Source: Bacteroidota bacterium (GTDB lineage: Bacteria > Bacteroidota > Bacteroidia > Cytophagales > Cyclobacteriaceae). Taken from it: 64,000 nucleotides of DNA. The position numbers were made by a program, and so were the translations under genes. The stretch covers positions 286,935 to 350,934 of the forward strand of contig JAFDYX010000021.1 in the NCBI GenBank assembly GCA_018267215.1, read 5' to 3'. Each line of letters opens with the position of its first letter. The stretch's first letter is position 1. The notes beneath the pieces are model-generated. The model was not told where the DNA came from. It was given only the letters and a program-made list of their open reading frames with translations, and ran no database searches. Shown here piece by piece: positions 53,230 through 61,939 of this stretch.

Positions 53230-56200
53230 ATGAGCAACATCCACCAAAAAATTTCTTCTTTTAAAAAAAGATTTTACCTCAACCTGTTTATTCGTGGGGC
53301 AATACTGGTATCGGTTATTGCCCTGAGCTACTTCCTGATTGCCTCAGTATTGGAATACAGTTTGTGGTTCAGCCAAACCGCCCGTTTCCTTATTTTTCTC
53401 TCGTTTATTTTACTCTGCGGAAGCGGAGTTTATTATTTTTTAGGTAAGCCTCTGCAATGGTGGTTTTTCAAAAAGGGATTGAGCGAAGAAGAAAGCGCTC
53501 AACTGATCGGAAGTTTTTTTCCTTCGGTTGCCGACAGGCTGCTGAACATTATTCAGCTTTCATCTAAACCCAATCCTGATGCCTTGACTCAAGCCGGCAT
53601 TGCACAAAAATCTCTGGAAATTGGTCATGTCGAATTTCGACAAGCGGTGGACCTAAAGAAAAACAAAAAGTATCTCCGCTTGCTGCTGATCCCATTGGGC
53701 ACAATCGTCATTCTCGCTTTTGTAGATAGCTCCATCTTTACAAAAAGCCCCGAGCGCATCATTAAGTTCAACCAGGAATTTTCACCCGAAGCGCCTTTTC
53801 ATTTTCATTTACAGAATAAAAAGCTGGATGCATTTTTCAACGAAGACTTTACGTTGCAGCTTTCGCTGGAAGGAAACTCCATACCCGAAGCGTGTTATAT
53901 TGTTTCAGGTTCGCAGCGATGGAAAATGGAAAGCGGCAGCCAAGGAAAATTTTCTTATACTTTTGAAAAGCCCCAGCAAAATGTGAAGTTTCAATTTCAG
54001 GCGGCCGGTTTTTTTTCTGCTCCCCACATGCTTAACCTGATCAGGCGACCGGAAGTTTCCAACCTGAAAGTATCTCTAGCTTATCCGCGATATACAGGCA
54101 AGCCCGCTGAAGAGATTAACAATGCCGGAAATTTGCAGGTGCCCGAAGGCACGGCTGTACGATGGACGGTACAAACAAACAATGCCTCGTCTGCATCAAT
54201 CGAATTCTCTTCCGGCAAGCAACGGGAAGATATGCAATTGGTTGATAATCAGTATTTTCAATACAAAAAAACATTCCATCAATCCGATCAGTATTCTATC
54301 TTTTTGCGCAACAACTCAGGGCAGGGAAAAGATATCATTTCATATTCTATCGAAACAATTAAAGATCAATACCCCGAAATAACTATTGAAAATATTCGCG
54401 ACACGGTTTTGTATAAATCGGTTTTTGCTGCCGGTGTGTTGAAAGACGACTATGGATTAACAGAGCTGCGCTTACATTATGAATGGGGCGACAGCAAAAA
54501 AGATATTCGCATACCTATTGTTGCCGGAAGACAACAGCAAAATTTTTACTACAACTGGAGCCTTGATTCGATTGGTTTAAAACCGGGGGACCGGGTCAAT
54601 TACTATTATGAAGTTTGGGATAACGATGAAGTAAACGGGCGAAAATCAACTCGATCCGTTACCTATACTCTTTCTTTTCCCGGAAAAGAAGAATTAAAAT
54701 CAGCCATCGCCAACCAGCAGCAGCAGGCAGAAAATACGATTGACAAAAGCGTACAAAAAGCAAAAGAGCTGAGGCGCTCGATTGATGAAGCCCAGCAAAA
54801 ATTAAAAGGCAAACAATCGCTGGGGTGGGAAGACAAAAAAATGCTGGAAGATTTGGTGAACCAAAAGCAGAAACTGGATAAAGTGATTGACGACTTGCAA
54901 AAAGAAAATAAGCTGCTCGAACAAAAAAAGGAAACCCTCTCAAACAACAACGACAAGATCAAAGAGAAGTCAGAACAAATTCAGAAGCTGATGAACGACT
55001 TGCTCGATCCGGAAACGAAAAAACTTTTCGATGAACTCGAAAAACTGCTCCAGTCTAATACAGATCTGCAGCAAGTTCAAAAAATGTTGGATAAAATGGA
55101 TCGAAAGGAAATCAATTTAGAAAAGGAATTAGAGCGAACACTGTCTTTATTTAAACAACTGAAGTTTGACTATAAACTCGATCAGGCTATTAACGAAATA
55201 AAATCTGCTGCCGAAAAACAAGAACAGTTGATGAAGAAAACTGACAGCTTGGGCACAAAGGCGAATCCTACCGATGAACAAAAAGAGCAGTTAAAAAAGG
55301 AACAAAGCGATATCAAAGAAGACACAAAAAACTTCGAAAAATCTATTGATGAACTGAAGGAGTTAGGCAAAGAAACAGATCAGGGCGAAGAAAAGATGCC
55401 ATCAAAGGAAGAATTGAAAGACCTTCAGAATTCAGAAGAGGAAAGCGAAAAATCCCTTGAAAAAGGAGAAACAAAAAATTCATTAAAACCCCAACGGAAG
55501 GCTGCCGAGTCTATGAAGGATATACAAAAGAAACTTCAAGGCATGCAGAATACCATGGAAATGGAAATAGACACACAAAATTTGGAGAGTCTCAGGCAAA
55601 TTGTACATGGGCTCATCAAATTATCTTTCGACCAAGAAAGTTTGATGAAAGAATTTAACTCGCTGCAACATTCAGACCCTAAACTTGTACGGGTAGCTCA
55701 AAATCAAATAAAGGTTCAGGACGATGCTAAAGTGTTGGAAGACAGCCTGTTAGCTTTATCAAAAAAAGATCCTTTTATGGCATCTATTGTAACTAGAGAG
55801 GTGGGCGAACTAAACAACCATGTTGCTAAAGCTGTGGAGGCCGTAAAAGAGAGAAGAAAGGGAGTTGCATCATCTGAAATGCAGTTTAGCATGACCAGCC
55901 TTAACAACTTGGCATTAATGTTAAACGAACATTTTAACAACATGATGAACATGATGGCGAATGCAAAGCCATCAAAAAAAGGAAAAGGGAAAAAGGGTGG
56001 CAACTTTCCGAGCCTGAGCAAGATGCAACAATCTATTAACGACAAGATTGAGCAGTTAAAAAACGGTCAAAAAACCGGTCGGCAATTTTCTGAAGAACTG
56101 GCTCGTGTTGCGGCCGAACAAGAGCGAATCAGAAGGGCATTGCGCGAAATGCAGGAAAAGCTAAAGAATCAAGGGCAAGGAGGGAAAGACATTGGAAACG

Positions 56201-56508
56201 GGATTCCTGAAAAGATGGAGGAGACAGAGCTGGATCTGATCAACAAACAGATTACAGAGGAAACCATCAGAAGGCAGAAGGAGATTATGACACGTTTGCT
56301 GCAAGCAGAAAAATCTATGCGCGAACAAGATTTAGATGAGGAGAGAAAAGGAGAAACTGCCAAAGAAAGGAACAAATCTATTCCTCCTGCGTTTGAACAA
56401 TATTTACGTTTAAAGGAAAAAGAAGTAGAATTGCTGAAAACTGTACCTCCGGCACTTTTGCCGTATTACAAGAAACAGGTTAATGAGTATTTTAAAAGAA
56501 TAAATTGA
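53230..56508 (+). CDS. DUF4175 family membrane-anchored coiled-coil protein
   Basis: A 1092-residue protein. Two transmembrane helices near the N-terminus and a third near 155 lead to a large region with Ig-like beta segments (about 190-470), then very long charged coiled coils rich in Lys, Glu and Gln (about 480-1070). This architecture fits DUF4175 proteins of Bacteroidota. Orientation suggests a periplasmic or surface-facing body. It is followed 3 nt later by an RsbW-like gene and heads a co-directional block. Function unknown. Confidence 0.7.
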   Translation: MSNIHQKISSFKKRFYLNLFIRGAILVSVIALSYFLIASVLEYSLWFSQTARFLIFLSFILLCGSGVYYFLGKPLQWWFFKKGLSEEESAQLIGSFFPSVADRLLNIIQLSSKPNPDALTQAGIAQKSLEIGHVEFRQAVDLKKNKKYLRLLLIPLGTIVILAFVDSSIFTKSPERIIKFNQEFSPEAPFHFHLQNKKLDAFFNEDFTLQLSLEGNSIPEACYIVSGSQRWKMESGSQGKFSYTFEKPQQNVKFQFQAAGFFSAPHMLNLIRRPEVSNLKVSLAYPRYTGKPAEEINNAGNLQVPEGTAVRWTVQTNNASSASIEFSSGKQREDMQLVDNQYFQYKKTFHQSDQYSIFLRNNSGQGKDIISYSIETIKDQYPEITIENIRDTVLYKSVFAAGVLKDDYGLTELRLHYEWGDSKKDIRIPIVAGRQQQNFYYNWSLDSIGLKPGDRVNYYYEVWDNDEVNGRKSTRSVTYTLSFPGKEELKSAIANQQQQAENTIDKSVQKAKELRRSIDEAQQKLKGKQSLGWEDKKMLEDLVNQKQKLDKVIDDLQKENKLLEQKKETLSNNNDKIKEKSEQIQKLMNDLLDPETKKLFDELEKLLQSNTDLQQVQKMLDKMDRKEINLEKELERTLSLFKQLKFDYKLDQAINEIKSAAEKQEQLMKKTDSLGTKANPTDEQKEQLKKEQSDIKEDTKNFEKSIDELKELGKETDQGEEKMPSKEELKDLQNSEEESEKSLEKGETKNSLKPQRKAAESMKDIQKKLQGMQNTMEMEIDTQNLESLRQIVHGLIKLSFDQESLMKEFNSLQHSDPKLVRVAQNQIKVQDDAKVLEDSLLALSKKDPFMASIVTREVGELNNHVAKAVEAVKERRKGVASSEMQFSMTSLNNLALMLNEHFNNMMNMMANAKPSKKGKGKKGGNFPSLSKMQQSINDKIEQLKNGQKTGRQFSEELARVAAEQERIRRALREMQEKLKNQGQGGKDIGNGIPEKMEETELDLINKQITEETIRRQKEIMTRLLQAEKSMREQDLDEERKGETAKERNKSIPPAFEQYLRLKEKEVELLKTVPPALLPYYKKQVNEYFKRIN

Positions 56509-56511
56509 ATA

Positions 56512-56925
56512 GTGGCAGGATTAAGCACCATAAGCATTGAGGTTCCTTCTCTGTCGGAGAACATTAGAATCATCGAAAGCTTCATCGACAACGCAAAAGA
56601 AAAGTACAAGCTAAACGATGACATCTATGGCAATATCATGATTGCCGTTACAGAAGCTGTAAACAATGCCATACGCCATGGCAACAAAAACGATTCATCT
56701 AAAAATGTTACCCTTTCGCTTTCTTTTGAAGCTGGGTTGGTAAAGTTTAAGATAAAAGACGAAGGTAATGGCTTCGATTACCACAATTTACCCGACCCTA
56801 CAGCCCCCGAAAACATAGAAAAGCCCGGAGGCCGTGGTATTTTTCTGATGAAACATCTGTCGGATGAAGTAAAGTTTTGGGATAACGGAAAAGAGGTAGA
56901 GCTCAATTTTTACATGAATCAATAA
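56512..56925 (+). CDS. RsbW/SpoIIAB-like ATP-binding protein
   Basis: A 137-residue GHKL-fold ATPase. N box TEAVNNAIRHGN, G1 DEGNGFD and G2 PGGRGIFLMKHL are clear. Relatives act as anti-sigma factors that phosphorylate an antagonist. GTG start at 56512, three nt after the DUF4175 stop. No sigma factor or STAS antagonist lies nearby, so its partner is unknown. Its stop overlaps the ybeY start (TAATG). Confidence 0.85.
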   Translation: MAGLSTISIEVPSLSENIRIIESFIDNAKEKYKLNDDIYGNIMIAVTEAVNNAIRHGNKNDSSKNVTLSLSFEAGLVKFKIKDEGNGFDYHNLPDPTAPENIEKPGGRGIFLMKHLSDEVKFWDNGKEVELNFYMNQ

Positions 56926-57338
56926 TGTCAATCCGTTTTTTCTCTGAGGGCATACCTTTCCGGCTCAAAAATCAAAGAAAAAAAATCAAGTGGATAAAGA
57001 TGGCCGCAACGCGGGAGAGGAGGGTTGTTGCAGAAATCAACTTTATTTTTACTTCTGATGCAATTTTGTCTGAACTCAATATTTCCTACCTCAACCATCG
57101 TACACTCACCGACATCATAACATTTGACTACTCAAATGAAGCGGGCATTTCCGGTGATATTTACATTAGTGCCGATCGGATAAAAGAAAATGCCGTAAAA
57201 TTTGAAAGTCGTTTTGAAGATGAATTAGATCGGGTGATGATCCATGGTGTTTTGCACCTGTGTGGCTATAAAGACAAAAGCAAAACGCAAAAATCAATGA
57301 TGCGCAAAAAGGAAGATGCTTATTTATCTTTGCGCTAA
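56925..57338 (+). CDS. ybeY: Endoribonuclease YbeY
   Basis: A 137-residue zinc endonuclease for 16S rRNA 3' maturation. The metal-binding motif reads MIHGVLHLCGYKDK; the two spaced His are present, but the third His of the usual HGxLHLxGxDH is replaced. The middle has RTLTDIITFDY, matching the family (NVLSFP-type strand). Start overlaps the upstream gene by one base (TAATG). Confidence 0.9.
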   Translation: MSIRFFSEGIPFRLKNQRKKIKWIKMAATRERRVVAEINFIFTSDAILSELNISYLNHRTLTDIITFDYSNEAGISGDIYISADRIKENAVKFESRFEDELDRVMIHGVLHLCGYKDKSKTQKSMMRKKEDAYLSLR

Positions 57339-57392
57339 AGTTCCACGTGAAACCTCAGCGGACTTCTAAAACTGAGCGTTCCACGTGAAACA
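57339..57392. promoter_or_regulatory. Two parS-like centromere sites
   Basis: GTTCCACGTGAAAC occurs at 57340-57353 and again at 57378-57391, 38 bp apart, same orientation. Against the bacterial parS consensus TGTTNCACGTGAAACA, the first (57339-57354) matches 14 of 16 and the second (57377-57392) 15 of 16. They lie between ybeY and the mnmG start. ParB is expected to bind here. Confidence 0.7.
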
Positions 57393-57405
57393 AACCAATA
57401 AAAGA

Positions 57406-59262
57406 ATGTTTCCAGAATATGATGTAATTGTGGTGGGTGCCGGCCATGCCGGTTGTGAGGCTGCTGCTGCTGCCGCTAACATGGGCTCTAAAGTGCTGCT
57501 GGTTACTATGAATATGCAGACCATTGGCCAAATGTCGTGCAACCCCGCCATGGGTGGAATTGCCAAAGGGCAAATTGTAAGAGAAATAGATGCCATCGGT
57601 GGGTATTCTGGTATTGTATCAGATAAATCAATGATACAATTTCGTATGCTCAACAGATCAAAAGGCCCAGCCATGTGGAGCCCAAGAACACAAAATGATC
57701 GTACTCGTTTTGCAGAAGAGTGGCGCTTGGCTTTGGAACGAACACCCAATGTTGATTTTTGGCAAGACACCGTAAAAGGCATAAGTGTAAAAGATAGACG
57801 GGTTGTAGGGGTAACCACAACGCTGGGCATGGAGATTTCCGGCAAAACGGTTGTGCTAACAAACGGCACATTCCTGAACGGAAAAATTCACGTAGGGGAA
57901 AAAAATTTTGGCGGGGGACGGGCATCCGAAAAATCTTCAACCGGAATAACTGAACAGCTAATAGAATTGGGGTTCGAATCTGGCAGAATGAAAACCGGCA
58001 CACCTCCAAGAGTAGATGGGCGCTCTCTTAATTATAGCGTTATGACCGAACAGCCGGGGGACGAAAACCAGGGTAAATTCTCGTTCATAGAAACAACTCC
58101 GCTTCAAACACAAAGAAGCTGCTGGATAACCTATACCAATGAAGAGGTGCACAAAACTCTTGAAAAGGGTTTCGATAAATCTCCCATGTTTCAGGGAAGG
58201 ATTAAAGGATTAGGGCCGAGGTATTGTCCCTCTATAGAAGATAAGATCAACCGGTTTGCTGACAGAGACCGGCATCAAATCTTTGTAGAGCCCGAAGGAT
58301 GGAACACCATCGAAGTTTACGTAAATGGTTTTTCAACATCTCTTCCTGAAAACATTCAATACGAAGCCTTGAAAAAAATACCCGGGTTTGAAAATGTGCG
58401 GATGTTCCGACCGGGCTATGCCATCGAATATGATTACTTTCCGCCTACGCAATTAAAGACCACTTTAGAGACACAACTAATTGATAATCTGTATTTTGCA
58501 GGACAAATCAATGGTACAACAGGCTATGAAGAAGCTGCTTGTCAGGGTTTAATGGCCGGTATCAATGCCCATAACAAAATACACGAAAAGCAGCCCTTCA
58601 TTTTAAAAAGGTCGGAGTCATACATTGGTGTGCTGATAGATGATTTGGTAAACAAGGGCACCCAAGAACCTTATCGTATGTTTACAAGCCGAGCTGAGTT
58701 TAGAATTCTTCTTCGCCAAGACAATGCTGACCTTCGCTTAACAGAAAAAAGTTTTGAAATCGGCCTCGCTGATTCTCATCGAATGAATACGATGCTCGAC
58801 AAAAAGAAGGCGATAGAAACATTGCTGCGCGAAATAGAAAGTATAAAAGTGTTGCCTGCAGAGGTAAACGAAAATATGCTGGCCGACACACCCATATCAG
58901 AAAAAACAAGTTTGCTTAATTTGTTAAAAAGAACCGGAACAGGATTTGCTGACTTAAAAAAGATTAACAGCAGTATCTCAGATTTAATAGGAAAATACAG
59001 TGATGAAATATTGGAACAAGCAGAAATATCAGTGAAATACCAGCCATACATCGAACGGGAAAAAAAACTTGCCGAAAAATTGGAGAGCTTGGAGGATTTT
59101 AAAATAAGAACTGATTTCGATTATGATATGGTGAGAGCCCTCTCCGCAGAAGGAAGGGAAAAACTGAAAAAAATCCGCCCAGAAACAATTGGTCAAATGA
59201 GTAGGATAAGTGGAGTATCTCCGGCAGATGTATCTATTCTAAGTGTTTACTTAGGCAGATGA
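57406..59262 (+). CDS. mnmG: tRNA uridine 5-carboxymethylaminomethyl modification enzyme MnmG
   Basis: A 618-residue FAD enzyme that with MnmE modifies U34 of certain tRNAs. FAD motif VIVVGAGHAGCEAA (about 7-20), SCNPAMGG (conserved Cys), and GQINGTTGYEEAACQGL are diagnostic. ATG at 57406 (MFPEYD) is the better start; a GTG at 57385 lies inside the second parS-like site. Its stop overlaps the next gene by four bases. Confidence 0.95.
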   Translation: MFPEYDVIVVGAGHAGCEAAAAAANMGSKVLLVTMNMQTIGQMSCNPAMGGIAKGQIVREIDAIGGYSGIVSDKSMIQFRMLNRSKGPAMWSPRTQNDRTRFAEEWRLALERTPNVDFWQDTVKGISVKDRRVVGVTTTLGMEISGKTVVLTNGTFLNGKIHVGEKNFGGGRASEKSSTGITEQLIELGFESGRMKTGTPPRVDGRSLNYSVMTEQPGDENQGKFSFIETTPLQTQRSCWITYTNEEVHKTLEKGFDKSPMFQGRIKGLGPRYCPSIEDKINRFADRDRHQIFVEPEGWNTIEVYVNGFSTSLPENIQYEALKKIPGFENVRMFRPGYAIEYDYFPPTQLKTTLETQLIDNLYFAGQINGTTGYEEAACQGLMAGINAHNKIHEKQPFILKRSESYIGVLIDDLVNKGTQEPYRMFTSRAEFRILLRQDNADLRLTEKSFEIGLADSHRMNTMLDKKKAIETLLREIESIKVLPAEVNENMLADTPISEKTSLLNLLKRTGTGFADLKKINSSISDLIGKYSDEILEQAEISVKYQPYIEREKKLAEKLESLEDFKIRTDFDYDMVRALSAEGREKLKKIRPETIGQMSRISGVSPADVSILSVYLGR

Positions 59263-60155
59263 GGGCATTGATCGAAATTAAAAAATGCCCGGTTTGCAAC
59301 GGAACAGGCTTTAAGTCTTTCATCGAATGTGAAGACTATCTGGTAACCCATTCCAAATTTACTTTGCAGAAATGTGCAGCCTGTGGATTTACTCTGACTA
59401 ACCCCCAGCCGAGCCCGGCAGACATAGGTATTTATTACGAATCTGAAAATTATATTTCTCATACAGGCGGCAAGAAAAGTTTGTTCGATCGCGCTTACAC
59501 ATTTGTTCGATCTAAGATGTTGAAAACCAAAAGAATATTAATTGAAAAAAACTCAACAGGACGAACTATACTTGACATTGGGTGCGGCACCGGAGATTTT
59601 CTGAACGAGATGAAAAAAAACGGATGGGCATCTGTAGGTGTTGAGCCTTCTGCAACAGCCCGACAAAAAGCCCAGGAAAAAGATTTGCGGATAATAGAAA
59701 ATATCGAAGGTCTCGACAATACGCAGTATGATATCGTTACGCTTTGGCATGTGTTAGAACATCTGCATTCACCGGATGCTCAATTAAAAAAAATACATCA
59801 GTTACTAAAAAATACCGGAAAGCTTATCGTGGCACTACCTAATTTAGAATCGTATGATGCCAATTACTATCAGGCTTATTGGGCAGGCTACGATGTGCCA
59901 CGGCATTTGTGGCATTTCAATAAATCAACTATCCGGAAAATATTGGAGGCAAACGGGTTTCAATTGTTGCAAATAGCTCCTATGAAATTCGATTCATTCT
60001 ATGTGTCGTTGCTAAGTGAATCGTATAAGAATCCAAATCGAAATAAGTTGTATCAAGCAATCTGTGCTCTCTTGCAAGGAATAAAATCCAACTGGAAGGC
60101 TTCGCGAAGCATGAACTATTCAAGCCATATTTATATCGCTACAAAATGCGAATAA
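59259..60155 (+). CDS. SAM-dependent methyltransferase with N-terminal zinc ribbon
   Basis: A 298-residue protein. An N-terminal four-Cys zinc ribbon (CPVCNGTG, then CAACGFTLTNPQP), then a class I SAM-binding domain with ILDIGCGTGDFL and DIVTLWHVLEHLHSPDAQL. This architecture occurs in enzymes that methylate small molecules or glycans; the substrate is unknown. ATG overlaps the mnmG stop by 4 nt and its end overlaps the next gene by 10 nt. Confidence 0.8.
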   Translation: MRALIEIKKCPVCNGTGFKSFIECEDYLVTHSKFTLQKCAACGFTLTNPQPSPADIGIYYESENYISHTGGKKSLFDRAYTFVRSKMLKTKRILIEKNSTGRTILDIGCGTGDFLNEMKKNGWASVGVEPSATARQKAQEKDLRIIENIEGLDNTQYDIVTLWHVLEHLHSPDAQLKKIHQLLKNTGKLIVALPNLESYDANYYQAYWAGYDVPRHLWHFNKSTIRKILEANGFQLLQIAPMKFDSFYVSLLSESYKNPNRNKLYQAICALLQGIKSNWKASRSMNYSSHIYIATKCE

Positions 60156-61762
60156 GAATAATATTTGCTCTACTCTGCACAACATTGCTTTGGCGATGCG
60201 CACGCCTGGGGCAGCCGATGGGCGGCCCGAAAGATGTTGATCCGCCACAACTATTATCTTCTGATCCGACCGATGGACAGAAAAATTTTAAAGGCAAAGT
60301 CATCACCTTAAATTTTGATGAGTATGTAAAACTAAAAGACCCGAAAGAAGAAATTATCATCACACCATCACCTGGCGCAAATACAAAATACATTGCTAAA
60401 AAAAGAAGTGTTATCATCATTCCTGAAAATCCGTGGACAGAAAACACAACCTATAGTGTAGCTTTCAGAAACGGCATACAAGACATCAACGAAAGCAATG
60501 CAGCAGAAGATTTGCATTTAGCTTTCAGCACAGGGCCTACCATAGATTCTCTAACAATATCCGGAACGGTGAATGAAATATTTAAAGAAAAGCCGCCTGA
60601 AAAATTATTGGTAGCACTTTACCAGTCGGATACCTTTGATATTTTTCGCCATAGGCCTATCTACTTCACCAAAACAAATAAAGAAGGACGGTTTTCAGTA
60701 AAAAATTTAAAGGAGGGCAAATATTATATCTATGCTTTCGAGGATAGAAACAAGAACACCAAAGTTGACAGTAAAACTGAGCCTTATGGGTTTATACCAC
60801 AAGCGTTAAATATACCGCCTAACAATGATTCCATACATATTCCATTGTTTCATTTGGACGCCAGACCATTAAAGCTTACTTCTTCCAAGCACACCTCAAC
60901 GGTATCAATCATACGCTTTAACAAATCTCTGGATAGCGCGAAGCTTTCACCATCAACCGATAAGCTGAAATACACCTTTGGCGACAATACCTCCGAAATA
61001 TATGTTTACAAGAATTTCCCTCAATCAGATTCCATGAAAATTAATATACATGGTGTTGACAGCTTGCAACAGAAAATTGATACTTCTTTATATGTAAAAT
61101 TTACAGAAGGAAAAATTCCTGCAGACAAATTCAGAATAGGTGAGTGGCTTGTAAACTTAAATCAAAAAACATACGAACTAACAGCTACAACTAATGCTAC
61201 TAAAATAATAACAAAAGTAAATACAGATAGTATTTATTTTCAACTGGATTCTACCAATTATCAAACAGCTAAACCGGGAGAACTAACTTTTGACACTTTA
61301 AGTAGAAAAATAACTTTAAAAACTAAACTTGCTATCAATACTCAGCAAAAAAAGATAAAACCAATACTATTAATAGGAAAAGCTGCATTTGTTTCGATAG
61401 ATAACGACTCTTCAAAGACGCAGGATGTAAAAATACCGGTACTAACGAACGAGGAATCCGGAATAGTGAGTATAGAGATAAGCACAAAAGAAAAGAACTA
61501 TGAAGTACAGATGATATCAACCGACAACAAAACAGTTTTGTCATTTCGCAATCAGAAAAAATATACCTTCAATTATGTAAACCCTGCTGAATATAAAATC
61601 ATCGTGATAGTTGATAAAAATAATAACCATAGATGGGATGCAGGCAATTTTTACAAAAAAATATCGCCAGAAAAAATAATACTCTACAAAACAATAGATA
61701 ACAAATATACCTTCCCTGTAAGAGCCAATTGGGAGTTAGGTCCATTGTTAATAACTTTCTAA
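60146..61762 (+). CDS. Ig-like (Big_5) domain surface lipoprotein
   Basis: A 538-residue protein. An N-terminal hydrophobic segment ends at Cys18 (LLWRCARLGQPMGGPKD), a lipoprotein-like start common in this Bacteroidota family. An N-terminal SbsA-type Ig-like domain follows (DPPQLLSSDPTDGQKNF, ITLNFDEYVKL, NTTYSVAFRNGI). Later beta-rich segments include a prealbumin-like GRFSVKNLKEGKYYIYAFED. Probably an outer-membrane-anchored protein. Function unknown. Confidence 0.7.
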   Translation: MRIRIIFALLCTTLLWRCARLGQPMGGPKDVDPPQLLSSDPTDGQKNFKGKVITLNFDEYVKLKDPKEEIIITPSPGANTKYIAKKRSVIIIPENPWTENTTYSVAFRNGIQDINESNAAEDLHLAFSTGPTIDSLTISGTVNEIFKEKPPEKLLVALYQSDTFDIFRHRPIYFTKTNKEGRFSVKNLKEGKYYIYAFEDRNKNTKVDSKTEPYGFIPQALNIPPNNDSIHIPLFHLDARPLKLTSSKHTSTVSIIRFNKSLDSAKLSPSTDKLKYTFGDNTSEIYVYKNFPQSDSMKINIHGVDSLQQKIDTSLYVKFTEGKIPADKFRIGEWLVNLNQKTYELTATTNATKIITKVNTDSIYFQLDSTNYQTAKPGELTFDTLSRKITLKTKLAINTQQKKIKPILLIGKAAFVSIDNDSSKTQDVKIPVLTNEESGIVSIEISTKEKNYEVQMISTDNKTVLSFRNQKKYTFNYVNPAEYKIIVIVDKNNNHRWDAGNFYKKISPEKIILYKTIDNKYTFPVRANWELGPLLITF

Positions 61763-61939
61763 ATAATTGTTGACTACTCTCCTCCTTAGTATTTTCTTTC
61801 AATAAAGATTATAGGCTCGGGTAAATTTAAAATCAGATAAACAAAAAATAGAACCATCAACAAACAAAAATTATAAAAAAACAAAGAAATAAATCTGTAT
61901 TAATAAAAATTTCAATCTATCCACATTTACACACGACTA

